In this document: one piece after another, positions 18,601-26,122 of the stretch
How the letters are laid out: every line of letters begins with the position of its first letter
Numbering within the stretch: position 1 is the stretch's first letter
NCBI RefSeq assembly: GCF_001904745.1
Contig: NZ_MRCD01000078.1
Span: 1-39,784, forward strand
Length of the DNA: 39,784 bases
From: Calothrix sp. HK-06
GTDB taxonomy: Bacteria; Cyanobacteriota; Cyanobacteriia; Cyanobacteriales; Nostocaceae
Direction: 5' to 3'
Program-made: the position numbers and the translations under genes
Notes under the pieces: generated by a model
The model's input: only the letters and a program-made list of their open reading frames with translations
What the model was told of the DNA's origin: nothing
Database searches by the model: none

Positions 18601-19001
18601 AAACCTACAGAAGCTCGGTTATCTGCTAATACAGGTCGATAGGTTTGCGTAAGTTTTTTTGAGTTTTGAGTACGTTGAGTATAGCGTGTAATTAAATCTT
18701 CTAGATGTTGAGATTGGTTTGGTGTTAACCCTCGCGCGCGGATTTCAGCGGGTCGGTAAAACGCATTTGACGAGGGTTTGCTTTTTGTTGGTGCGTGTTG
18801 TGTGGGTTGAGGAGTTTGCGGAAGCGATACAACATTAGTGGTTTGGTGTGAAGAATCTTCAATTGCAAAACCGTTACTACTCAGCATTTCTAGCTGTTGA
18901 GACATTAATAGCATCTGTTGGCTAATAATTTCTTCCAACAATTCCTCTGAAATAGTGTTTTCCAGTTCGTTATTTTGATTTGTTGTAGATTGTGGGTTCA
19001 T
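12678..19001 (-). CDS. Hybrid aminotransferase-NRPS: AMT-C-A-PCP-E
   Basis: A 2107-residue protein using the ATG at 19001. A GTG at 19058 extends the frame but lies inside an intergenic repeat. A short coil (QQMLLMSQQLEML, about 28-40) comes first. A class III PLP aminotransferase of the glutamate-1-semialdehyde type follows (about 75-505; FDEMITGFR, PLP lysine in TYGKIVGGG near 373); it would convert the tethered beta-ketone to a beta-amine. Then come a C domain with HHIIADGWS near 699, an A domain with YTSGSTGKSKG near 1172, a PCP (LGGDSIL near 1561), an epimerisation domain (HHLVVDGVSW near 1750, EGHGRE, VGWFTTVYP) and an acidic tail that may dock the next protein. The A code reads D-V-E-N-I-G-A-I-T-K, which I cannot assign; Glu at position 239 suggests a basic or polar residue. 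The E domain predicts a D residue. Confidence 0.94.
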   Translation of the reverse strand: MNPQSTTNQNNELENTISEELLEEIISQQMLLMSQQLEMLSSNGFAIEDSSHQTTNVVSLPQTPQPTQHAPTKSKPSSNAFYRPAEIRARGLTPNQSQHLEDLITRYTQRTQNSKKLTQTYRPVLADNRASVGFRFTTKEMLYPLVGERSFGSRMWDIDGNEYIDISMGFGVNLFGHNPEFITTAITKQLSKGMQVGPQTSLAGEVAELISELTGLERACFCNTGTEAVMTALRLARTVTKRSKIVMFAGSFHGGFDSTLAMPTDGNDNPLGLPIAPGITPNMVEDILVLEYDNPQSLEVIKAHAHEIAGVLVEPIQSRRPDLQPRDFLRQLRQLTSEAGIALIFDEMITGFRIHPRGAQAWFGVDADIATYGKIVGGGMPIGVVAGKAKYMDGLDGGMWNFGDASYPQADTTFFAGTFCKHPLTMAAARAVLQEIKERGMSLYDDLNQRSTRLVSTLNAYFEAEKLSIKVVNFGSLFRFAFSENIDLLFYHLLYRGIYIWEGRNCFLSASHTDEDVNKFIQAVKESVEELRAGGFLPKASSNLPDASRSEAKFSMTNRDTVINNEIITAPLTTAQKQLWILTQIEEEGSLAYNLSVSVELQGVLQLQAMRQALQKLVDRHEALRTIIGSQADEARILPSFILDVPLVDLSGADSDKVSQWFKTESLKPFALTKEVLFRVQILKLAEQKHILVLTAHHIIADGWSVGVMLQDLSNLYSSECLGVADQLKLPMQYREYILRSQHESSEMAEHEAYWLQKFTDSIPVLDLLTDRPRPPVKTYKGSRQSLQLGANLYEELKYLSRKNGCTLFMTLLAAYTTLLYRLTEQDDIVVGIPAAGRSIEGSEGMVGYCSHLLPIRNHILGDVSFSEHLKNQRSVLLEAYEHQDYPFAKLIEKLNIQRDASQSLLVSTTFNFDRPVNVPEMHGLTSKLLPQPISFADYDLSLNVSEIGAGLVLDCDYNTDLFDASTIERLLGHFQTLLTHIVRNPEQSISQLRLLTPSQQHQLLVEWNDTQSDYPSNQCIHELFEKQVELTPDAVAVEFAQEKLTYRELNNRANQLAHYLISLGVQPEVLVAIYLERSVEMLISMLATLKAGGAYVPLDPTYPQERLAHMLSDSQAPVLLTTTNLKHLLPPHSTKVVDLDADSTVISKNSNANVISNVKPENLAYVIYTSGSTGKSKGVLIPHQALVNHNCAIAKDYQLTANDRILQFASFSFDVAAEEIFPTWLSGATLVLRPTELPTIADFAEFVNQEKLTVLNLPVPYWQEWVSQMPEVSWSESVRLLIVGSDRVQLDKFNTWQQHVGVVDWRNAYGPTEATITATVYSSLSTEQSKANTFFIGRPIANTEIYILDRHLQPVPIGVKGELHIGGNGLAKGYLNRPELTAEKFIPNPFSQTTARLYKTGDLARYRSDGTIEFIGRIDHQVKIRGFRIELGEIETVLTQHPNIEESVVITRLDQNDNQRLIAYIVCDEEQPSSSNLRSFLKEKLPEYMVPSAFVILESLPVMPNGKLDRNALPAPEVAVSQEAIAVEPSTSKEEILAEIWAEVLGQKQVGIHDNFFELGGDSILSIQMVARANQAGLQFTPKQLFQHQTIAELATVVSNTTSIRAEQGMVKGSVALTPIQQWFFAENQPEPYHYNQSVLLEVPHNLEPNLIHEAVEQLLIHHDALRMRYIPKASEWQQINASFDNIVPFSVINLSGQPVHKQQAAIEHTANEIQASLDLENGPIVQVALFHLGKNKPGRLLFVVHHLVVDGVSWRILLEDLFTGYQQLKQGKAIRLPRKTTSFKEWASRLNSYAPQAHEELNYWMAPEREEVTPLPKDLRASKKSNTVASTEQVTVTLGKKETKVLLQEVPSAYNTQINDVLLTALAQTFSNWTGDNNLLVDLEGHGREELFEDVDVSRTVGWFTTVYPVVLQLKNTKNLGEALKSIKEQLRSVPNRGIGYGLLRYLSPDARVSSQLATMPQAEVCFNYLGQLDSVGIDYPGLSLAKESSGFSQSQSGINSHLFEIDAFVVDGKLQVTWKYSQNFYNRKTVEQLAATYIEELWSLIEHCVMSDAIGYTPSDFPEAGLDQNELDNLLDGLDGFGDFDDSDDLGIEKMLRDELKDLF

Positions 19002-19061
19002 AATTTTATTAGACGTATGTAGCGATTGAATATTTAAAATTGTAGGTTGGGGAGCCACCGC

Positions 19062-19160
19062 GTTGCCAGGGTTCCCCTGGTTGTAGCGAGTGGCATTGGA
19101 GGAACGGAACCCAACATGAATTTTTGCTTTTTGTTGGGTTGCGCTGTCGCTCCACCCAAG
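19062..19160. repeat. Intergenic repeat filling the gap between the monooxygenase and AMT-NRPS genes
   Basis: The gap contains two small hairpins (CCAGGGTTCCCCTGG, and CCCAAC paired with GTTGGG) and a GGGTTGCGCTGTCGCTCCAC segment of a type common in cyanobacterial spacers. The alternative GTG start of the downstream gene would fall at its edge, which argues for the ATG at 19001. Confidence 0.5.
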
Positions 19161-20828
19161 TTACGCTGCGACACTATGAATAGCTTTTTGGTAGCATTCC
19201 TTCAACTGCTGCAAATGGTGTAAATTGTTGAGAACTACATTGCCATCAACTCCAAAATCTACGAAACAGGCAATTTCATCAACACCTAGGGCAATAAGAT
19301 TATCAATAATTGGCATACAAGATTTGGGACTACCAATAAGAGCGCTAGTTTGGAGATAACGCTCGTAAGCTTTCGAGAAAATGTAGTCTACATCATCTTC
19401 AGAAAGATTATCTAAATCTACGTTTAGTCCTTGGCTCTTAACTAGGTTTTTAAAAAGTCCAACAGAAGTGCGTAAATAGTTATAAAAAGGTTGACGTGCT
19501 TGTGAGCGAGCGACTTCAGCATCTTCGCCAACAAATGTATGCAGTAAAACTGTTACATGTGCAGATTTAGGGTCATGTCCATGTTTAGCTAAAGCTTCAC
19601 GGTACAAAGCAATATTTTGTCCCAATTCCTCAACTGTTTGCCCCATTAAATTGGTTAAAACACCTGCACCAATTTCACCAGCTTTGATATAAGTATCTGG
19701 ATTATTAACAATAGTTACCCAAACCGATACATCCGACTGCATAGGCATAGGGAAAAGTTTAACATTAAAATCTTTCCCTGAGCCATCACGATATTGGACA
19801 GGCTCACCTCGCCACAGCTTTTTGACTGTTTCAATTTCTTGGAACATGATATCACGATGCTTGCCAAAAGCTTCCGGCGCCAAAACAAAATCATTAGGGT
19901 GCCAACCAGAAGCAAAAGAAATACCAACTCTACCTTTAGACAAATTATCAACAACAGACCATTCCTCAGCAACTCGAATGGGATGATGAAGTGGTAACAC
20001 AACACTTCCTGCACGTAGTTGAATATTTTGAGTTTCTCTAGCGAGTGCAGCAGCTATTACTGATGGATTTGGTGAAAATCCTCCAAAAGCATGGAAGTGT
20101 CGTTCGGGTATCCATATCGCTGTAAAACCATGTTCGTCAGCAAACTTTGCCCCTTTAAATAAAAGGTTATATTTATCTTGCTCAAAGTCTGATTGATAAT
20201 TACCGAAATAATAAAGACTAAAAGATACTAAACCTGGAGTATTTTGGCTCAATTTTGTTGGTTGAATATTGCTAATGCTGGGTTTGTGTTGTTTCAGTTC
20301 TATTGGCGCAGATACTGTTGGTGTAGAGGTTACAGGTGCAGAAGTTGTGGGTGCAGAGTTTGTTGGTGTAAAACCACGTAATAATTCTAATTGCTGAGTC
20401 ATTATCTGCATCTGTTGCCTAACAATACTTTCCATTAATGAAGGATTTGTATTATTTGGTGCGTTGTTAGACATATTGTGAGATAAATTATTAGAAACCT
20501 TAAAAGGTGTTGGTGCAAGTGCAAGCAAGGGTTTAATTTCTGGTTGTTGGGGAGTATTTACAACTGGTTGTGGGGTAGTCTTTTGCTCGATGTAGCTTGC
20601 TAAAGCATTAAGTGTTGTGAGTTCTTCAAATAATTGACGTATTGAGATTTTGATACCAAATGCGTTTTCTATTTTTAAGATAGCATCGACTAGTACTATA
20701 GAATCGGCGCCCATTTCTAGAAAAGGAGCATCAACATTTATTTCTTCGGGGTCAGCTTTTAATAAGTTTGCAACAATAGTGCGTAATTTTGGCAGTACTG
20801 TTTCTGTTTGGTTGTTGGTGCTATACAT
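19161..20828 (-). CDS. ACP-luciferase-like monooxygenase (LLM/MSNM-type alpha-hydroxylase)
   Basis: A 555-residue two-domain protein. The N-terminal acyl carrier protein (about 10-85) has MGADSIVLVDAI, with the phosphopantetheine serine near 43. A Pro/Thr-rich linker carries the coil QQMQIMTQQLE (about 138-148). From about 203 there is a flavin-dependent luciferase-like domain (VSFSLYYFGNY, WIPERHFHAFGG, SFASGWHPNDFV) of the type embedded in PKS/NRPS proteins. In microginin and puwainaphycin pathways such a domain is linked to alpha-hydroxylation of the tethered beta-keto or beta-amino acyl chain. The ACP completes the split PKS module, because the upstream protein ends after its AT domain. 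The start was chosen as the ATG at 20828; an upstream TTG at 20834 adds two residues. Confidence 0.92.
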   Translation of the reverse strand: MYSTNNQTETVLPKLRTIVANLLKADPEEINVDAPFLEMGADSIVLVDAILKIENAFGIKISIRQLFEELTTLNALASYIEQKTTPQPVVNTPQQPEIKPLLALAPTPFKVSNNLSHNMSNNAPNNTNPSLMESIVRQQMQIMTQQLELLRGFTPTNSAPTTSAPVTSTPTVSAPIELKQHKPSISNIQPTKLSQNTPGLVSFSLYYFGNYQSDFEQDKYNLLFKGAKFADEHGFTAIWIPERHFHAFGGFSPNPSVIAAALARETQNIQLRAGSVVLPLHHPIRVAEEWSVVDNLSKGRVGISFASGWHPNDFVLAPEAFGKHRDIMFQEIETVKKLWRGEPVQYRDGSGKDFNVKLFPMPMQSDVSVWVTIVNNPDTYIKAGEIGAGVLTNLMGQTVEELGQNIALYREALAKHGHDPKSAHVTVLLHTFVGEDAEVARSQARQPFYNYLRTSVGLFKNLVKSQGLNVDLDNLSEDDVDYIFSKAYERYLQTSALIGSPKSCMPIIDNLIALGVDEIACFVDFGVDGNVVLNNLHHLQQLKECYQKAIHSVAA

Positions 20829-20871
20829 ATTCAATATATTACTTATGTGCTTTAATAAAGACTTTCATTTT

Positions 20872-20958
20872 TTTCTTTGCGACCTTTGCGACCTTTGCGG
20901 TTTATTTTTGAGCGAACCGCAAGTAGAGACGCGATTAATCGCGTCTGTACGCAAAGGG
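20872..20958. repeat. Tandem CTTTGCGACC repeat and a perfect 20-bp palindrome
   Basis: Two tandem CTTTGCGACC units followed by CTTTGCGG occur near 20875-20900. The perfect palindrome AGACGCGATTAATCGCGTCT follows at 20927-20946. Both are of types scattered through cyanobacterial spacers. They fill much of the 209-bp gap between the PKS and monooxygenase genes. Confidence 0.6.
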
Positions 20959-21037
20959 GAATACAAGGTAAATAAAAGATGCTTGGATTCGATATCCAAA
21001 CATCCTCTTAAAGCTATATAGGGTCGAGTGAAAAGAT

Positions 21038-24000
21038 TTATGCTGCGATTTCAGGAAAATTTGGTAAAAAATTGTTTGGTGTACGCATAGCTTCTAACTG
21101 CTGGGACATTAGCTGTAATTGTTGTTTCATCACCTTAGATATTAAAGCTCTAGATACTGTTTCGCTAGGTTGTACTGCTATTTGTGTGGAATTAATAGGT
21201 GATTTGTCAACAGTATTTTCTGTTTGAACCCAGTATCTTTTTCTTTGGAAGGCATAAGTAGGAAGTGTGACCTTTTGGCGAGAGTAGTCTTTATCAAACC
21301 CTGCCCAATCAATATCTACCCCTTGTATGTGTAAGTTAGATAAGCTTTCTAGCAATGTTTCCCAATTGCTTTGTCTTGTTGATAATGAAGGTAGCCAAGT
21401 TGCGTTTGCTTCTTGCTGGCAACGTTTGCCTAAGCTAGAAAGAACTGGTTTAGAACCTATTTCTATAAATAGTTCGTAGCCTTCTGCGAGTAAAGCATTT
21501 ACCCCTGCCATAAAGTTAACAGCTTCACGGGTATGGCTTCGCCAATATTGGGCGCCAGGTATTTGTCCTGGAAGTAGTATATTTCCTGTAACGTTGGAAA
21601 CAAAGGTAATTGTAGGCGCCCGGAATTGTACTTTATTTGTTAATTCCTCGAAAGCATCTAGCATTTCGTCCATAAAAGGAGAGTGGAAAGCGTGAGATAC
21701 TTCTAAGCGTCTAGCTTCAATTCCTTTTGCTTCGAGTTGAGTAAGTACTGCCTCAACTGCGGTAATGGCACCGGAAATTGTGATATTGTCGGGAGCGTTA
21801 ATTGCGGAAATTGTTACTTCTTGGTTGTAAGGTGCTATTGCAGCTTGTACAGTAGCTCCACTCGCAAATACGGCAGCCATTGCTCCTGATGATGTTAGCT
21901 GCTGCATTAAGCGTGACCTTTCGACAACTAGCTTGAGTCCTTCTTCGAGTGTAAATACACCTGCTACACAAGCGGCAACATATTCACCAAAACTGTGACC
22001 TATCACTGCTGTTGGCTCTACACCCCAAGATTTCCATAATTGGACGAGGGCGTATTCTAGAGCAAATAAGGCGGGTTGAGTGTAGACGGTTTCGTTGATG
22101 AGATTACTATCTGATTCAGGATATAAAACTGAGAGCAGTGGTTGATCTAAATAGGGTCGTAAAATTTCATCACATTGGTTAATGCAGTTGCGGAAGGTTG
22201 GTTGGGTTTCATATAATTCACGTCCCATGTTTACATATTGACAACCTTGACCTGTAAACATGAAAGCAATTTTTTGGCGTTTTTTGTTGCCAACGCGACC
22301 GCTTACCAACTGAGGCATGGTTTTTCCTACACTATAGGCGCCTAGTACTGTTATTAAGTCGATGTTCGATTTTACAGTTGTGGCAAGACGATGTTCAAAA
22401 TGTGAGCGTCCAGTATTAGCGCTAAAGCAAACATCTGCTATTGATGCATCAGGGTCATTACTTAGATAAGTTTCATAGCGTCGTGCTAATTCTCGCAAAG
22501 CATTTTCACTTTTAGCTGATAGTGTGAAAAGATGTAATGGACGTTGTTCGCTTGTTGTTTTTTGAATAGTCCGAGGCGCCTCTTCTAGAATTATATGGGC
22601 GTTAGTACCACCAAAACCGAACGAAGATACACCTGCTAACCGTCGTTGACCTTTCCAAGGTGTAAGTTGAGTTTTAATTGAAAATGGAGTTTCTGCGAAA
22701 GAAATGTGAGGGTTAACTTGCTTTAAGTGCAGGTGGGGTGGAATTTGCTCATGGTGTAAAGAAAGCACTGTTTTGATTAAACCAGCTATTCCAGCAGCAG
22801 CTTCTAAATGACCAATGTTAGTTTTGACTGACCCAATAACACAAGGTTGTTCTTGGGAGCGACCTTCTGAAAGTACTGCTTTCAAGGAATTTAACTCAAT
22901 GGGGTCTCCTAAGAAAGTTCCTGTACCATGAGCTTCGATATAGCTAATAGAAGCAGGTGATACACCAGCATTGTGTAATGCTTGACGAATAACTGCTTGT
23001 TGAGCAGGCCCGTTGGGAGCTGTAAGTCCATTACTGCGTCCATCTTGGTTAACTGCTGAACCTTTAACTACAGCCAAAATATTATCACCATCGCGTTGAG
23101 CATCAGCAAGACGTTTAAGAACTACAACACCACATCCTTCTCCCCGAACATAACCATCAGCATCAGCGTCAAAAGTCTTGCAACGACCATTACTAGACAT
23201 CATTCCTGCTTGGGAAAAAGTGATAGTTAACTCTGGTTTTAGTATCAAATTTACACCTGCTGCTAAAGCTAGTTCGCATTCTCCTTGACGCAGACTGTTA
23301 ATAGCTTGATGAACTGCTACCAACGAAGATGAACAAGCTGTATCTACTGCCCAACTGGGACCGCGAAAATCAAGAAAATATGAGAGACGATTTGCTGCGA
23401 TGCTAAAGGCATTACCTGTACCTGTATAAGCATCTAATGCTGAGGAATTGGGCTGTAAATGTGAGTAGTCAAAGTTACTGATACCAACAAATACTCCTGT
23501 GTTGCTTCCAGCTAGTTTATCTGGTGCTTTTACTGCGTGTTCGAGTGCTTCCCAACTTACTTCCAACAATAACCGCTGTTGTGGGTCCATACATTCCGCT
23601 TCGCGCGGAGAAATACCGAAAAATAGCGGGTCAAATTTATCTACTTGTTCTAAAAAGCCACCCCAGCGAGTATTCATTTTGCCTGGTACTGCGCGATTTG
23701 GGTCATAGAAAGTGTTTGCATTCCAACGCTCGCTAGGTACTTCACTAATCGCATCAACACCGTTACGCAGTAACTCCCAAAAAGCTTCTGGACTATTGGC
23801 GCCAGGAAAACGACAACCAATACCAACAATTGCAATTGCTTCATTATCTCTTCGAGTTTGAGATACTACCTTTTGCTGTGCTGGAGAAACAGAAGTTAAA
23901 TATTGGGCTAAAGCTGCTATCGAAGGGTAATCGTATAAAAGAGTGGGAGAAAGCTCTTGTCCCAACCATTCCTGCAATTCACCAGAAAGTCTCACAGCAG

Positions 24001-25981
24001 CTAAAGAGCTTAAACCGTATTGTGCCAAAGGTTCATAGATATCTATAAGCTTTGGAGAAACCTGTAATTGTTCTGCGACTTTGGCAATTAGCCAAGCTTC
24101 GATTGCTTCTGTGTTTGCTGATTGGCATGTTGAAGACCTCTCCCCCAACCCCTCTCCTACGAGGAGAGGTGAGTGATTCCCTCGTGCCTCCCCCTTCCCT
24201 TGTAGGGAAGGGGGTTGGGAGGTTAGGTTTTGAGAGTAAGAATCAATACTCCAAGAAGCTACGACATCAAGGGTGCCATTTTCAAATTCAGTTCGGCAAG
24301 TACTGCGTCGAACTTTACCCGAAGAGGTTTTGGGCAAACTATTTGTTTTGATTAGCAGAATGGCATGAGTTTGTAAATCGTGGTGTTCTGCTACAGCTTT
24401 ACGAATTGCTCCAATTACTTCATCCGCATTGAGCTTACGAAGGTGGCTGCGCTCTACTTCTTGGACTATTACTAACTTTTCTGAGTTGTTAATTTCAACC
24501 GCAAATGCTGCTCCACTGGCAGGACGTAAAGCAGGATGACTCTTTTCTACAGTGAGTTCAATATCTTGGGGATAATGATTGCGACCCATGATAATGATTA
24601 AATCCTTTAGGCGCCCAGTTATAAACAACTCGCCATTTTCCAGATAACCTAAATCACCTGTACGTAAAAATGATTTAGTGCTATCTGATGCTAAGTGCGC
24701 TTGAAAAGCTTGTTTAGAAAGTTCGGGACGATTCCAATAACCTTGAGCGACACTTGGGCCTGATACCCAAACTTCTCCAACTTGTTGCTCTGGACACGGG
24801 ATTAATAATTCAGGGTTTACTATTAATACTTCTTGTTCAGAATGACTTTGACCACAACCAACAATTGCCTTGGCATCACCTGCTGTAGTATTTACCACTC
24901 GGTTTTGTGCCAAATCTGTAGTTTCAATATGGCGAATAATTGGAGTTTGTGATTTCAAACCACCAGTGACTATCAAAGTCGTTTCTGCCATTCCATAGCA
25001 AGGATAAAATGCTTCACGACGAAAACCGCAAGGTGTAAAAGTTTCGGCGAAACGCTCTAAAGTTTGGGGACGTATAGGTTCCGCTCCTGTAAATGCTACT
25101 TCCCAACTGCTTAAATCGAGCGTTGCTAGTTGTTCTGGAGTTATTTGCCGTGCAGCAAGGTCGTATGCAAAATCTGGGGCACCGCTGGTGGTAGCTTTAT
25201 AGTGAGAAATTGCCTGTAACCATCGAAAAGGTTTTTGCAAAAAAGCTACTGGAGGCATTAACGCAACGGGGAAACCACCATAAAGAGGCTGTAGCACACC
25301 ACCAATTAATCCCATATCATGATAAGGTGGTAGCCAAATTACACCGTGGCTTTCGGGCGTATGTTCGTAAAATTGATAAATTAACTTAGAATTATGTAGT
25401 AAATTGCCGTGGGTAATCATTACCCCTTTAGGTGTGCCAGTAGAACCAGACGTATATTGCAGAAAAGCTAAAGTATCGCTATTTATAACTGGGTTTTGCC
25501 AAGTAGACGCGAAGTCAGCATTAAGGTTATCGGTAGCTAACCAAGGAAACGCTGCTAAAGTTTGATTTTCTGCCAATTGAGTTTTCATACCAGCTAACTC
25601 AGATGCTGTAGTCAGCGCAACTACCGCTTCTGCATCGGACACAATCGCTTGTAACCGAGACATTTTTTGGTTGCGTCGGGGTGGATAAGCGGGAACAGCA
25701 ACAAACCCAGCATACAAACAGCCAAAGAAAGCAGCGACAAATTCTAAACTCGGTGGATAAAGTAATAAAGCACGTGAACCTGGAGTTCCATGTTGAAGAA
25801 GTTGAGTTGCAATTGCGCGTGCTTTTGTATCTAATTCTTGATAAGTTAAACTAGCGCTTTCTGTTTCTCCATCCGAAAGAAAAGCATAAGCTTTAAGTTC
25901 GGGTTGATTTTGCGCTCTATAACGTAATAAATCTACTAAAGTGTTAAATTGAAGCGAATTGTTATTGTAACTAGTATTCAT
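21038..25981 (-). CDS. FAAL-ACP-KS-AT: fatty acyl-AMP ligase loading and PKS extension protein
   Basis: A 1647-residue protein. The fatty acyl-AMP ligase (about 1-580) has LQYTSGSTGTPKG near 183, LIIIMGRNHYPQDIE and KTSSGKVRR near 553. It activates a fatty acid as acyl-AMP and loads it on the following ACP (GLSSLAA near 657). The ketosynthase (about 715-1140) has Cys in DTACSSS near 882 and His in EAHGTGT and NIGHLEA. The acyltransferase (about 1255-1550) has GHSFGEY near 1329 and HAFHS near 1432, which favours malonyl-CoA. There is no KR, DH or ER, so the product is a beta-ketoacyl thioester, the substrate expected by the downstream aminotransferase. It ends in a coil (QQLQLMSQQLEAMR, 1620-1633) and has no ACP after the AT; the partner ACP is on the next protein. 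Residues 584-616 are encoded by an interspersed repeat. AGGA lies before the ATG. Confidence 0.95.
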   Translation of the reverse strand: MNTSYNNNSLQFNTLVDLLRYRAQNQPELKAYAFLSDGETESASLTYQELDTKARAIATQLLQHGTPGSRALLLYPPSLEFVAAFFGCLYAGFVAVPAYPPRRNQKMSRLQAIVSDAEAVVALTTASELAGMKTQLAENQTLAAFPWLATDNLNADFASTWQNPVINSDTLAFLQYTSGSTGTPKGVMITHGNLLHNSKLIYQFYEHTPESHGVIWLPPYHDMGLIGGVLQPLYGGFPVALMPPVAFLQKPFRWLQAISHYKATTSGAPDFAYDLAARQITPEQLATLDLSSWEVAFTGAEPIRPQTLERFAETFTPCGFRREAFYPCYGMAETTLIVTGGLKSQTPIIRHIETTDLAQNRVVNTTAGDAKAIVGCGQSHSEQEVLIVNPELLIPCPEQQVGEVWVSGPSVAQGYWNRPELSKQAFQAHLASDSTKSFLRTGDLGYLENGELFITGRLKDLIIIMGRNHYPQDIELTVEKSHPALRPASGAAFAVEINNSEKLVIVQEVERSHLRKLNADEVIGAIRKAVAEHHDLQTHAILLIKTNSLPKTSSGKVRRSTCRTEFENGTLDVVASWSIDSYSQNLTSQPPSLQGKGEARGNHSPLLVGEGLGERSSTCQSANTEAIEAWLIAKVAEQLQVSPKLIDIYEPLAQYGLSSLAAVRLSGELQEWLGQELSPTLLYDYPSIAALAQYLTSVSPAQQKVVSQTRRDNEAIAIVGIGCRFPGANSPEAFWELLRNGVDAISEVPSERWNANTFYDPNRAVPGKMNTRWGGFLEQVDKFDPLFFGISPREAECMDPQQRLLLEVSWEALEHAVKAPDKLAGSNTGVFVGISNFDYSHLQPNSSALDAYTGTGNAFSIAANRLSYFLDFRGPSWAVDTACSSSLVAVHQAINSLRQGECELALAAGVNLILKPELTITFSQAGMMSSNGRCKTFDADADGYVRGEGCGVVVLKRLADAQRDGDNILAVVKGSAVNQDGRSNGLTAPNGPAQQAVIRQALHNAGVSPASISYIEAHGTGTFLGDPIELNSLKAVLSEGRSQEQPCVIGSVKTNIGHLEAAAGIAGLIKTVLSLHHEQIPPHLHLKQVNPHISFAETPFSIKTQLTPWKGQRRLAGVSSFGFGGTNAHIILEEAPRTIQKTTSEQRPLHLFTLSAKSENALRELARRYETYLSNDPDASIADVCFSANTGRSHFEHRLATTVKSNIDLITVLGAYSVGKTMPQLVSGRVGNKKRQKIAFMFTGQGCQYVNMGRELYETQPTFRNCINQCDEILRPYLDQPLLSVLYPESDSNLINETVYTQPALFALEYALVQLWKSWGVEPTAVIGHSFGEYVAACVAGVFTLEEGLKLVVERSRLMQQLTSSGAMAAVFASGATVQAAIAPYNQEVTISAINAPDNITISGAITAVEAVLTQLEAKGIEARRLEVSHAFHSPFMDEMLDAFEELTNKVQFRAPTITFVSNVTGNILLPGQIPGAQYWRSHTREAVNFMAGVNALLAEGYELFIEIGSKPVLSSLGKRCQQEANATWLPSLSTRQSNWETLLESLSNLHIQGVDIDWAGFDKDYSRQKVTLPTYAFQRKRYWVQTENTVDKSPINSTQIAVQPSETVSRALISKVMKQQLQLMSQQLEAMRTPNNFLPNFPEIAA
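24135..24231. repeat. Interspersed palindromic repeat inserted in frame within the PKS gene
   Basis: A sequence starting ACCTCTCCCCCAACCCCTCT, with an internal hairpin (CTCTCCTACGAGGAGAG) and a second hairpin (CCCTTCCCTTGTAGGGAAGG), lies between the FAAL and ACP coding segments. It is the same repeat family as the fragment at 12468-12493. It is translated as a low-complexity linker (contains QPPSLQGKGEARGN and LLVGEGLGERSS, residues about 584-616) and keeps the reading frame. Confidence 0.8.
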
Positions 25982-26122
25982 GAGATTCCTAAAAATAATA
26001 AAATTGACATTACGTAGATTGGGTTGAGGGACGTTAACGGAGTTATCGCTTATGAAAACCTAACAAAAGACGAATATTGATACAGGTGCTTTCTTCTTTT
26101 AGATAGAGTTGCTAATGGGAAT

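Noticed and set aside
24052-24351. 99-codon plus-strand open frame in the PKS gene
   Set aside because: Created by the interspersed repeat and antisense to the FAAL-ACP linker.
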